Part shown: positions 45,479 to 54,109 of the stretch, one piece after another
Numbering within the stretch: the stretch's first letter is position 1
How the letters are laid out: every line of letters starts with the position of its first letter
Source of the DNA: SMYC01 sp963578475
Lineage (GTDB): Bacteria > Acidobacteriota > Vicinamibacteria > Marinacidobacterales > SMYC01
Length of the DNA: 64,000 bases
Direction of reading: 5' to 3'
Assembly (NCBI GenBank): GCA_963578475.1
Contig: CAUZCL010000009.1
Coordinates: 70,016-134,015, forward strand
Program-made: the position numbers and the translations under genes
Notes under the pieces: generated by a model
The model's input: only the letters and a program-made list of their open reading frames with translations
Database searches by the model: none
What the model was told of the DNA's origin: nothing

Positions 45479-46166
45479 CGTAGATGATGCGCACCAAGCG
45501 AGCCAGGAGCCGGCCCGCCACCGAGCGCTGACAACAGCTCGCTCACCGCCTCTTCGGAGAGCCGCTTCAAAGCAATGCGCTCGCACAACCGCTGGCGCAC
45601 GAGCTGCGAGAGAATCTTCTCGAAAGGCTTACCGACTTCGAGCTCCACGTCTCGATAGGTGCCCACGATCAAAATGGGTACGGTCGCAATGTGGGTGACG
45701 AGGTGTTGAAGAAGCAGAAGGCTGGATTCGTTCGCCCAGTGGAGGTCATCGAGTAGCCAGACGAGCGGCGCCCTCTCGCTCAAGCGCTCGCAAAATTCTG
45801 AATGCTGTTGAATAGATAACGGCGCTGCTGCTCCGGGGGCAAAACCATGGGTTCCGGGATGTCGTCATACGTGCGCCTTAGCTCGGGGATGAGCTTCGCG
45901 ACTTCGGAGGCCTCTTCCCCCAACACTTCTCGAAGTTGATCGGACGGAAGGACGCGAAAGACTTGCTCCAGGCTCTCGATCCACGGCAGACAAGGCTGCG
46001 CTCCTTCCATCTCGTAGCAGTGACCTTCGATCGCGAGAAAGCCTTCGTGGCGCGCGAAAGCAAGGATCTCTTCGCAGAGCCTCGTCTTCCCCACGCCAGG
46101 CTCTCCACCGACGCGCGCGAGACTTCCCTTCCCCAAACGAAGTCCTTCCGCGAGCTGCCACAGTAG
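45462..46166 (-). pseudogene. AAA/STAND-type ATPase (AfsR/adenylate-cyclase-like) fragment, frameshifted
   Basis: Walker A in VGGEPGVGKTRLCEEILAFA, followed by GHCYEMEGAQPCLPWIESLE and PPEQQRRYLFNSIQ. A shift near 45790 leads to FCERLSERAPLVWLLDDLHW (Walker B) and WANESSLLLLQHLV, GTYRDVELE. Another shift near 45500 leads to LVRIIYDII. This is the ATPase core of large signalling proteins in which a kinase or cyclase precedes the ATPase and TPRs follow. Both ends are cut off by junctions, with a plus-strand kinase on the left and an HNH-type domain on the right. Confidence 0.65.
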
Positions 46167-46347
46167 TCGAACAAGCTCCTGTAGCCAAGCTTGAGCGCGG
46201 TCTTCCGGCTCGACATCTCGGCGAGATGCGCGATGAGCTTGGCGATGCTCGTATTCTCACGACCACTAGCTTTTCCGCCGAGTGAAGGAGTTCCTCGCTA
46301 GAAAGTTGTTCGAGCTTTGTAAAGTAGCGCGTGAATTGTTCGATCAT
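46155..46347 (-). pseudogene. N-terminal helical domain of an HNH-type protein, frameshifted
   Basis: ATG 46347: MIEQFTRYFTKLEQLSSEEL-LHSAEKLV, then after a one-base shift near 46260 SIAKLIAHLAEMSSRKTALK and GYRSLFDYC. This pattern (LiaHLaElD.R..y..lGy.SLf.YC) precedes HNH nuclease domains in many bacteria. The sequence then switches to the AAA ATPase. Confidence 0.45.
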
Positions 46348-46589
46348 CTTCTCATCTCAGTAATCAAGTATACTGTGCTGTTTTTCGACGCCCGGAGATT
46401 GTGCGAGAGCATCGGCCATGGCTCAGAACGACACGAAAGTCACAATCCTCGCCAAGAGCGTAGCCGCGACCCATACCGCGTCCGACAACAGCGTTTGTAG
46501 ACGGAGCGCTGACGCGAAAACTCTTGCCTCTCAAAACCTGTCAAATGTTTTTTTTTGCTATCCGGTCATTTCTTTGAAAGACGACTTGG
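46348..46589. other. no gene seen
   Basis: Short open frames only; none has a recognised domain. AT-rich stretches and a T7 run occur before the promoter at 46590. Confidence 0.5.
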
Positions 46590-46618
46590 TTGCCCGCCAC
46601 CCACCACTGTCGTAACAT
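46590..46618 (+). promoter_or_regulatory. kinase-type promoter now facing rluA
   Basis: TTGCCC, 17 nt, TAACAT, with 24 of 29 positions identical to the copy at 47548. No kinase follows; the next gene is the pseudouridine synthase at 46667. A small hairpin GATTCCC...GGGAATC (46621-46644) lies between. Confidence 0.5.
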
Positions 46619-46666
46619 CGGATTCCCCGGTACCTTCGGGAATCTGCTTCACGGCAACCAAGCGTC

Positions 46667-47536
46667 ATGCCCACACCACACACTGTCGAACACCCCGCAG
46701 AGCTCATGTCCTTTCTCTTTGCCTGTCACCCTGACGTGAAGAGGACAAAGGTGCGCCAGTGGCTCAAGCACGGATCGGTTCAAGTCAACGGACAGTCGGT
46801 AACACGCTCCAAGCACCCTCTGCACACCGGGGACGTCGTCTCGATTCGCGCCAAGAAAGACGTGCAGGCAGAAGGACTGTTGCCACCGGGAATGCAGGTA
46901 TTGTTCGAGGACGAATCGCTCATCGTCATCGAGAAGCCCGAGCGTTTGTTGAGCATGGCCAGTGCGACAGAGAAGGACGAGACAGCCTATACTTTTCTGA
47001 CGGACTACGTACGCGCCGGCAATCATCAGAGCCGGCGGCGGGTTTGGATCGTTCACCGGTTGGACCGCGAGTCGTCGGGGCTGATGGTCTTTGCGAAGAC
47101 GCAGGCCGTCAAGCGCGTGCTGCAAGCACACTGGTCCAAGACCGCGAAACGCTATCTGGCAGTCGTGGAAGGAGCGCCACCGGCTGACCAAGGCGTGCTG
47201 GAGTCACACCTGGATGAGAGCAGCTCGTTCAAGGTACGAAGCTCCCCGCGCAGCGAGCGGACACGCCATGCGGCGACTCGTTACCGGGTGAGGAAACGGC
47301 GCGCCACCCGCACGTTGGTCGAACTGACACTGGAGACCGGTCGGCGCAATCAGATCCGAGTGCATCTGGCGGACGCGAGGTGTCCAATCGTCGGCGATCG
47401 CAAGTATGGGGCCCGCACGAATCCCGCTCGGCGCCTGGGACTGCACGCGAGCTCCCTGCAATTCAAGCATCCGACGTCTGGAGAGCTTCTAACTTTCGAC
47501 TCACCTCTGCCGCGGGAGCTGGCGCGTCTGCTGTGA
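46667..47536 (+). CDS. RluA-family pseudouridine synthase
   Basis: 289 aa. N-terminal S4 RNA-binding domain (KVRQWLKHGSVQVNGQSV), then the catalytic domain with VIEKPERLLSMA and the active-site motif HRLDRESSGLMVFAKT. C-terminal elements ETGRRNQIRVHLA and LHASSLQFKHPTSGE are complete. It converts specific uridines of rRNA or tRNA to pseudouridine in the cytosol; target not predictable here. Possibly transcribed from the kinase-like promoter at 46590. Confidence 0.9.
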   Translation: MPTPHTVEHPAELMSFLFACHPDVKRTKVRQWLKHGSVQVNGQSVTRSKHPLHTGDVVSIRAKKDVQAEGLLPPGMQVLFEDESLIVIEKPERLLSMASATEKDETAYTFLTDYVRAGNHQSRRRVWIVHRLDRESSGLMVFAKTQAVKRVLQAHWSKTAKRYLAVVEGAPPADQGVLESHLDESSSFKVRSSPRSERTRHAATRYRVRKRRATRTLVELTLETGRRNQIRVHLADARCPIVGDRKYGARTNPARRLGLHASSLQFKHPTSGELLTFDSPLPRELARLL

Positions 47537-47547
47537 GAGTCCCCTAT

Positions 47548-47576
47548 TTGCCCACTACCCACCATTGTCGTAGCAT
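47548..47576 (+). promoter_or_regulatory. kinase promoter, leaderless type
   Basis: TTGCCC, 17 nt, TAGCAT, with the kinase ATG 12 nt after the -10 box and no Shine-Dalgarno. Confidence 0.55.
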
Positions 47577-47588
47577 CATCGCCCCGAG

Positions 47589-47654
47589 ATGTCACTCCCA
47601 ACCGGCAGCAAACTCGCGCATTACGAGATCCTCGAGCCCATCGGCAATGGCGGT
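47589..47654 (+). pseudogene. Ser/Thr kinase N-terminal stub
   Basis: MSLPTGSKLAHYEILEPIGN then GG: leader and start of the glycine-rich loop, nearly identical to the starts at 44793 and 49456. It is joined directly to the tail of a propeller, so the whole kinase domain and most of the propeller are deleted. Confidence 0.7.
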
Positions 47655-47880
47655 GCGCGTCGAGACCGAGCCTGGCTTCACTTTCGGGAACGCGGCGTTG
47701 CTCTTCGAGCAACGACATTTCGCGGGGGATGCGACGGCCGTAGTCGGACGCACCTACGACATCTCCCCCGATGGCGAGAGATTCCTGATCGTTCAGGAAA
47801 GCGGGGGCGACGCGGTAGCTTCGACGGAGTCCATCCTCGTCCTCAACTGGTTCGAAGAATTGCTTGCGGACCGTCCAGCA
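47652..47880 (+). pseudogene. kinase-propeller C-terminal fragment
   Basis: VRVETEPGFTFGNAALLFEQ, YDISPDGERFLIVQ and ILVLNWFEELLADR are the last blade and conserved tail of kinase-PD40 proteins. It is in frame with nothing upstream but the 22-codon kinase stub, and is followed by the start of another propeller fragment. Confidence 0.65.
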
Positions 47881-49394
47881 TCTCGATGTGGACGGGAAAT
47901 TCTTGGGCTTGGGTGACACGGACGGAGCGGTCGCACCTTTCTATTCTCCGGACGGCGCTTGGGTTGGCTTCTCCGCCGACGGACAACTCAAGAAGGTGCC
48001 GCTCGCCGGCGGACCGTCTGTAGTTCTTTGCGGCGCACCCGGCTACCTCGGTGGGAGTTGGGGGCCGGACGGCACGATCGTTTTCGCGAGCTCGGGGTCG
48101 GGGCTGCAGCAGGTCTCTTCGGCAGGGGGTGTTCCGGAGCCGATCACAACCCTGGACAGCGATCGCGGAGAACTCTTTCATTGGCGTCCAAAGTTCCTGC
48201 CCAACGGAAAGGCGGTGCTCTTTACCGTGCGGGCGACGTCGCCCCGCAATCAAGTCGCTGTCCTCGAGCTCGGAACCCGTGAGCATCGTCTTCTTATACT
48301 AGGAGAGAGCGCCCGGTACCTGGAGACGGGCCATCTGGTCTACGTGGTTGGTCCGCTGGCCCACGGCGCTCGATTCGACGAGTCCGAAACTTTGCTAGCG
48401 GTTGCTTTCGATGTGGACCGTCTCGAGGCGACCGGCGAGCCGGTCGCCTCGAGGAGAGTGTTCAAGGAGCGAGTTCGATGCAAGAGTTCTTCGACATCGG
48501 TCGCGACGGCACCCTCGTCTACGTGCCCACGATCCAAGGGAAGTCCACTTTGGTTTGGGTGGACCGCGCCGGTCGTCAAGCGCTTATCGAAGTTGACCCC
48601 GCCATGTACCGGCAACCGCGGCTGGGACCCGACGGAACACGAGCGGCGGTGGCGATCGCATCGCGAGGAGAAATCGACGTTTGGGTATACGACATCGATG
48701 GTGGACCCCGAACGCGACTGACTGGGGGTGGACGAAACGTAAATCCATTGTGGACCCCGAATGGCGAGCGGGTTGCGTTCACTACCCTCCAAGGCTTGTT
48801 CTGGGCGCCGGCAGACGGCAGCGGGGAGCCTGAGCTTCTATTGGCAAGGCGGGAAACGGAAAGGCAAACCCTATTTTCCTGGTCATCGGACGGACAAAGC
48901 CTGGCATTTGGGGATGGCGGAGATGTGTGGCTTCTACCTCTAGGAGGCGAGTCCGTTCCGGTCCTCACAACGGCGGCACAGGAAATAGGTACGGCATTCT
49001 CTCCCAACGGACGATGGCTTGCGTATGCTTCCGACGAGTCGGGACGGGACGAGATCTACGTTCAACCGTATCCGGAGGCAAGCCGCCGATGGACGATCTC
49101 GACGAACGGTGGCCGTGCGCCCCTCTGGTCCCCGCAAGGAGATGAGCTCTATTATCGTCACGAGAATCGCGTGATGGTCGTCCCTGTGGAGACGGAACCG
49201 ACGTTCTCCAACGGCGCACCGCGGATGCTCTTCGAAGGAAGTTACTTGCTTCGGATAGGTTCGGTAATCCCTACTACGACGTTTCACCGGACGGTCAAAG
49301 ATTCTTGATGCTGACAAGCCCTTCGAAAGCGGGGGTCCACGTCGTCCTCAATTGGTTCGAAGAGCTCGAGCGGCTCGTTCCAACACAGAACTAG
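47881..49394 (+). pseudogene. PD40 propeller of a kinase gene, two frameshifts
   Basis: Reads FYSPDGAWVGFSADGQLKKV, SWGPDGTIVFASSGSGLQQV, HWRPKFLPNGKAVLFTVRAT up to ~48475. It then continues in the next frame with EFFDIGRDGTLVYVPTIQGK and AFSPNGRWLAYASDESGRDE to ~49255, and in a third frame with GNPYYDVSPDGQRFLMLTSP, VVLNWFEELERLVPTQN and the stop at 49394. Nearly a full propeller, but no kinase domain and no start codon. Confidence 0.7.
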
Positions 49395-49414
49395 CGGCCC
49401 ACGCGACCCCCTGG

Positions 49415-49443
49415 TTGCCCACTACTCACCATTGTCGTAACAT
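49415..49443 (+). promoter_or_regulatory. kinase promoter, leaderless type
   Basis: TTGCCC, 17 nt, TAACAT, with ATG 12 nt downstream of the -10 box; almost the same 29 bases as at 47548. Confidence 0.55.
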
Positions 49444-49455
49444 CGTCGCCCAGAC

Positions 49456-49731
49456 ATGTCCCTCTCGCCCGGCCACCAACTCGCTCATTACGAGATCCTC
49501 GAGCCCATCGGCATCGCCGGGCAGATGGCGGAGGCACTGGAAGCCGGGCACGAGGTCGGGATCATCCACCGTGACCTGAAGCCCGCGAACGTGAAGGTCA
49601 AAGAAGACGGCACGGTGAAGGTGCTCGATTATGGGCTGGCGAAGGCGATCGAAGGAGACGGGCGAGGTATTGTCCGTGCGCACCGCACGTGTCCGCCACC
49701 GGCCCCACCTGTACGCGGCATAATCCAGTAG
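49456..49731 (+). pseudogene. Ser/Thr kinase with internal deletion
   Basis: MSLSPGHQLAHYEILEPIG, then directly QMAEALEAGHEVGIIHRDLK and VLDYGLAKAIEGDG. About 90 residues (the VAIK lysine, helix C and hinge) are missing between the leader and the region before the catalytic loop. The frame ends 25 codons after the DYG motif (usually DFG). 91 codons, no chance of activity. Confidence 0.65.
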
Positions 49732-49768
49732 TCGGTTAGCGAAGCTCGAGACACGTCTCGAGCCACCG

Positions 49769-50389
49769 ATGCGGGTTACGTGCTACACGTGCCACGCTGG
49801 GCGTATCGATCCACGGCCGCTTCCGGTTGTTCTCGCCACCGCATACCGCGACGGCGCGATCGAGAGCGCGATCGCTCATTACCGGGAGCTGCACGAGCGC
49901 TATTTTGGCGGGGACGCTTACGATTTCCGTGTCGGCGTTCTGGCCGGCGTAGCGTTCGAGATGGCGGGGCGCGGGGCGTTGGACGACGCGGTGGCGCTCG
50001 CGGAGCTCAACGCTGACGTCCATCCGACGGAGCCGGCGGCGCATCGCATTTGGTTGCAGCTTCGTCTTGGGCGGACCGACGCCGAGTCCGGTATCACGGC
50101 GGCGCTCACCGAGTTCGATGGCTGGCTGCGTGGTCCCGAGTCCGAGGGTCTCGACCCAGCGCTTTTCGACGGTGTCAGGTGGGGGCTCTATCGTCGAGAC
50201 CGTCAAGACGACACGCTCGCGGTGTTCCGGCGTAACCATCAGCAGTTTCCGGAGGAGTACATCCCCAACGAAAGCTTGGCCGATGCGTTGTGGGATCAGG
50301 GAGAGCGCGAGACGGCTATCAAAATGTTCGAGACCTGGCTCGAGCGGCATCCCGATCACGCGATGGCGCGGCGGCGTCTCGCGACCTGA
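49769..50389 (+). CDS. haem c-motif protein with TPR-like repeats, probably 5'-truncated
   Basis: MRVTCYTCHAG carries one CxxCH haem site, like the last haem of reaction-centre-type cytochrome c proteins common in Acidobacteria. The remaining ~190 residues form helical TPR-like pairs (AIAHYRELHERYFGGDAYDF, ADALWDQGERETAIKMFETW). No signal peptide is present, though haem attachment needs export, so the true N-terminus has probably been lost at the kinase junction near 49735. ATG 49769 is only the first available start. Confidence 0.55.
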   Translation: MRVTCYTCHAGRIDPRPLPVVLATAYRDGAIESAIAHYRELHERYFGGDAYDFRVGVLAGVAFEMAGRGALDDAVALAELNADVHPTEPAAHRIWLQLRLGRTDAESGITAALTEFDGWLRGPESEGLDPALFDGVRWGLYRRDRQDDTLAVFRRNHQQFPEEYIPNESLADALWDQGERETAIKMFETWLERHPDHAMARRRLAT

Positions 50390-50455
50390 AGAGCCGGCTC
50401 TGATCGTGGCGATGCCGGGTGACGCGTCGACCCCAGAGCCGTTAAGATACGACGC

Positions 50456-51334
50456 ATGAAAAGCCTATTTACGCTCCTGCTGTCGCTCTACGCCACGCTC
50501 GCTCTCGCGCAAGATCCTGTCCGGGTCCTCATCTCCGTCGATATGGAGGGCATCAGCGGGATCGCGCATTCCGAAATGACCGGCGCGAGCGGTACCGAGT
50601 ACGCGCGCGGACGGGCGTTCATGGTCGCCGACGTCAATGCGGCGATCGAAGGTGCGCGTGAGGCGGGTGCCACCGAGTTCCTCGTGAACGACTCCCACGG
50701 GACCATGCGGAACGTGAAGATCGAAGAGCTGCTGCCGCCCACGATGCTCATCAGCAACAACTCGAAAGCGCTCGGGATGATGGAAGGGATCAGCGCTGAG
50801 TTCGACGCGGTTTTCTTCATCGGCTATCATGCGATGGAGGGACAGCCGGGGCTTCTTGCCCATACAGGCTCGGGCGGGAAAGTCGCCGATATCAGCGTGA
50901 ATGGGCGGTCGATGAGCGAAGGCGGAATGAACGCGCGCGTCGCGGGGAGCTTCGGTGTTCCCGTCGCGTTGGCCACCGGCGACGAGGCTTTCACCGAGGA
51001 GATCAAGACGCTGGTCGATGGCGATATCGAGACCGTCGCGGTCAAGCGTCACATCCGCCGCCGCACGGCTGAGCTTCTCCACCCCGAGGAGGCGCGACAC
51101 CTGATTCACGAAGGCGCGCGACGGGCCATCGAGCGGCTTTCGTCCTTTCGGCCGACGCGACCACGCGAGCCGGTCACCGTGGCCATCACTTACAAGAGCC
51201 CTGACCTCGCCGACATCGCTGCAATTTTGCCGACGGTCGAGCGTACCGCTCACTACACGGTCACTTTTGAATCCCCGGACTACGTGCACGCGTACAAGAT
51301 GATTCGCGTTCTCTACCGCAACTTGTCCGAGTAA
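50456..51334 (+). CDS. exported D-aminopeptidase (M55, DppA-like)
   Basis: 292 aa with signal peptide (LLLSLYATLALAQ). Zinc ligands of the family are present: Asp and Glu in ISVDMEGISG, His in NDSHGTMRN, His in FFIGYHAMEG, catalytic His in LLAHTGSGG, Glu in GRSMSEGGMNA. DppA forms a decameric ring and removes D-amino acids from peptides, linking it to cell-wall peptide recycling or scavenging. Followed 28 nt later by an M50 protease gene. Confidence 0.9.
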   Translation: MKSLFTLLLSLYATLALAQDPVRVLISVDMEGISGIAHSEMTGASGTEYARGRAFMVADVNAAIEGAREAGATEFLVNDSHGTMRNVKIEELLPPTMLISNNSKALGMMEGISAEFDAVFFIGYHAMEGQPGLLAHTGSGGKVADISVNGRSMSEGGMNARVAGSFGVPVALATGDEAFTEEIKTLVDGDIETVAVKRHIRRRTAELLHPEEARHLIHEGARRAIERLSSFRPTRPREPVTVAITYKSPDLADIAAILPTVERTAHYTVTFESPDYVHAYKMIRVLYRNLSE

Positions 51335-51362
51335 CCGCGCTCGCGCGAAAGAGGTCGACGCA

Positions 51363-52031
51363 ATGAATTGGGCTTGGCGCTTCAGGCTCGCTGGTTTCCC
51401 CGTCGCAATTGACGCGTCTTTTTTCATCCTCGCCGGGCTCCTGGGGTTCCAGCTCGGCGACCTCCGCCTGATCCTTCTCTGGATGGTGGTTCTGTTGGTA
51501 TCGATCCTCGCCCACGAGCTAGGCCACGCCGTGGTCGGCCGCTCCTACGGCCTTCGGCCTCAGATACGCCTTTACAGTATGGGAGGCCTGACGTCCTGGA
51601 GCTCGGGCCGAAGTCTAACGCCGCGCCAAAGCATTCTCTGCAGCCTTTCCGGTCCGGCTGCTGGACTCGCTCTCGGTGGGCTCGTCTTCGGATTCAGCGT
51701 GCTCGAGCCCATCGAGCTCACTCCCGTGGGAGGCTTCGTCGTATCCCTACTCCTGCAGGTCAACATCGTCTGGAGCATTCTGAACCTGCTGCCCATCGTG
51801 CCGCTAGATGGCGGCAACGTCATGCGCTCGCTCCTCGTCATGTTTCGGGGCCAACGAGACGAGCACCTGCCAGCAATGGTCTCGATGGTCGTCGCCGCTG
51901 CCCTATTCGTGCTCGCGCTATCCATGGGAAGAAACTTCGGAGCGATGATGGCCGCCTGGCTCGCTTTCGCGAACTACCAGACGTTTAAAGGCGAGACCTA
52001 CGGCGCGCGCTTTCCCGGCATGGGTCGCTGA
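51363..52031 (+). CDS. M50 family intramembrane metalloprotease
   Basis: 222 aa, about six transmembrane helices. Zinc motif LAHELGHAVVG and the third ligand Asp in LLPIVPLDGGNVM identify a compact site-2-protease-like enzyme without PDZ or CBS domains. It cleaves membrane-spanning substrates such as anti-sigma factors, in general. Between a D-aminopeptidase and a receptor-like kinase gene; all may be cotranscribed (gaps of 28 and 20 nt). Confidence 0.88.
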   Translation: MNWAWRFRLAGFPVAIDASFFILAGLLGFQLGDLRLILLWMVVLLVSILAHELGHAVVGRSYGLRPQIRLYSMGGLTSWSSGRSLTPRQSILCSLSGPAAGLALGGLVFGFSVLEPIELTPVGGFVVSLLLQVNIVWSILNLLPIVPLDGGNVMRSLLVMFRGQRDEHLPAMVSMVVAAALFVLALSMGRNFGAMMAAWLAFANYQTFKGETYGARFPGMGR

Positions 52032-52051
52032 CGCGTGTAGTCGAAAAGCCT

Positions 52052-53461
52052 ATGGCTCTCGAAGTCGGGATGAAGCTAGGCAGTTACGTAATCCAGGCTG
52101 CCATCGGCACCGGGGGCATGGGTGAGGTCTACCGGGCGAAGGATACGAAGCTCGGGCGCGAGGTCGCGATCAAAGTCCTTCACGAGGCGTTGCGGCAGGA
52201 CGAGGAGCGGCTTGCTCGTTTCGAGCGTGAGGCGCGCGTTCTCGCGTCTTTGAATCACCCAGGGATCGCGACGCTTCACGGGTTGGAGACAGAAGGCTCG
52301 ATCACGTATTTGGTGATGGAGCTCGTGCACGGTGAAACGCTTCAAGAGCGGCTCAGCCGTGGTCCTCTCACGTTCGAGGAGGCCGCCGACATCTTTGAGC
52401 AAATCGCGGAAGCGCTCGAAGCGGCGCACGCGGCGGGGGTCGTGCATCGTGATTTGAAGCCGGCGAATATCAAGATCACGCCCCAAGGGCGGGTCAAGAT
52501 TCTCGACTTTGGCCTCGCGAAAGCGTTTGCCCTTGAGGAGCCCGTCTCCGATTTATCGTTTTCCCCGACCCTTACACGCGACGCCACGGCGGTCGGGGTC
52601 ATCATGGGGACCGCGTCCTACATGAGCCCGGAGCAGGCGCGGGGCAAGAAGGCCGATAAGCGCGCCGACATCTGGGCTTTCGGTTGCGTTCTGTTCGAGT
52701 CAGTCTCCGGGAAGAAGGCGTTTGACGGCGAGTCGGTGACGGACATTTTGGCGAACGTGATCCATAAGAATGTCCCGTGGGAAATTTTGCCCGTCGAGAC
52801 GCCGTGGCGGGTACGCGGTGTCTTGCACCGGTGCCTCGCGAAGGGTCCCGGGCAACGCTTTCACGATATGGCCGACGCGCGGATCGAGCTGCTGGGAGAC
52901 GAGCGTCCGCCTGAACTGGACACCGAGACGCCGGCGTCAAAGAGCCGGCTCGTCATCCTCACCGGCGGCCTCGTTGGCTTGGTGATCGCTTTGTCCGTCG
53001 CGTTGGCAACCTTTGCGCTTCGGGAAGAAGAGTCGCCTCCCGGCGACTTACAAGCGTTCGTCATCACGCCGCCCACGAGCGAGCCTCCCCTTCGGCTCGA
53101 AACCCCGATGATCTCACCCGATGGCCGCCGCATCGTCTACATCGGTGTTGAGGAGGACGACCGGCGCCTCTACTTGCGGGAGCTCGGCGAGCTTGGGTCG
53201 CGGCTCCTCGCGGGGACCGAAGGGGCCCACTCGCCATTCTTCTCGCCGGACGGTCTTTGGGTGGGGTTTTTCGCCGGCGGCAAAATCAAGAAAGTTTCGA
53301 TCCTTGGAGGGGCGCCCATCGACATTTGCGATGTCTACGCCGAGGGGCCGGGCGGCTCCTGGACAACTAACGACACGATTTTTGTTCTCTGGGAACTGGA
53401 CCTCAGGCTTCTTCGAGGTCTCGGTGGATGGCGGCGAGCCCGTTCCGGTCACGACACCTGA
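52052..53461 (+). CDS. receptor-like Ser/Thr protein kinase with PD40 propeller
   Basis: The only kinase here with a complete catalytic domain (~residues 10-275): GTGGMGEVYRAKDTKLG, VAIKVL, GVVHRDLKPANIKI, DFGLAKAF, GTASYMSPEQARGKKADKRA, IWAFGCVLFE. A transmembrane helix follows (~305-325, GGLVGLVIALSVALATFAL), then propeller blades (PMISPDGRRIVYIG, PFFSPDGLWVGFFAGGKIKK). The frame goes wrong at ~53392 and ends at 53461; the next frame continues the propeller. Signals sensed outside would control Ser/Thr phosphorylation inside. Confidence 0.85.
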   Translation: MALEVGMKLGSYVIQAAIGTGGMGEVYRAKDTKLGREVAIKVLHEALRQDEERLARFEREARVLASLNHPGIATLHGLETEGSITYLVMELVHGETLQERLSRGPLTFEEAADIFEQIAEALEAAHAAGVVHRDLKPANIKITPQGRVKILDFGLAKAFALEEPVSDLSFSPTLTRDATAVGVIMGTASYMSPEQARGKKADKRADIWAFGCVLFESVSGKKAFDGESVTDILANVIHKNVPWEILPVETPWRVRGVLHRCLAKGPGQRFHDMADARIELLGDERPPELDTETPASKSRLVILTGGLVGLVIALSVALATFALREEESPPGDLQAFVITPPTSEPPLRLETPMISPDGRRIVYIGVEEDDRRLYLRELGELGSRLLAGTEGAHSPFFSPDGLWVGFFAGGKIKKVSILGGAPIDICDVYAEGPGGSWTTNDTIFVLWELDLRLLRGLGGWRRARSGHDT

Positions 53462-53939
53462 TCGGGAACGAGGTGAGATCGGACACTGGTGGACGGATTT
53501 TCTACCAGATGGGAAATCGGCCCTCTTTACCGTATTTACCTATGAGGGCTCCCACCGCATCGCCGCGCTCGATCTGGAAACGGGAACGTGGAAACACCTC
53601 TTCCCGGGCATGCAAGCTCACTACGTGCCGAGCGGGCACATCGTTTACTACGCATCAGGGATCTACCAGGTCGTTGCGTTCGATCCGTCGCGCGTCGAGG
53701 ATCGAGGATCGGCGGTACCGGTTCTGGCGAGCACCAGGGGTATAGGGTCTACGGGCTCGCCCTGGCGCTACTTCGACGTGTCCGATACGGGCATCGTCGT
53801 CAGTGTTCCCGGCGGTGCCATCTTTCCGAAGTCCGTCCTGACGAGGCTCGATCTCGACGGAGGCGTCGAGACAGTGCCTTTCGACTCGGCGGCCATCGCT
53901 GCGCTCGTGCTCTTTCTCCCACCATGCAGCAAGAAATAG
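53390..53939 (+). pseudogene. out-of-frame continuation of the kinase propeller
   Basis: FSGNWTSGFFEVSVDGGEPV, WWTDFLPDGKSALFTVFTYE, HYVPSGHIVYYASGIYQVVA continue the propeller after a one-base shift near 53392. It ends unnaturally (VPFDSA then ALVLFLPPCSKK), so the last blades and the VLNWFEEL tail are lost. The 170 bp to the MoxR stop hold nothing recognised. Confidence 0.7.
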
Positions 53940-54109
53940 CGACGCCGCCTCTCTTTCCCAAGACAAGCGCCGACCTTCCACCTCCGACTGGCTCCGCGGG
54001 AACTCAGAGCCGACGGCTTCAATCGAAGCCGCGCTCAGACGCACCCCTTCCGCGCGGTCGATGAGCGGATGGCTCGGAGCGGCGTTCACGTCGCCCTAGC
54101 CTAGCAGAC

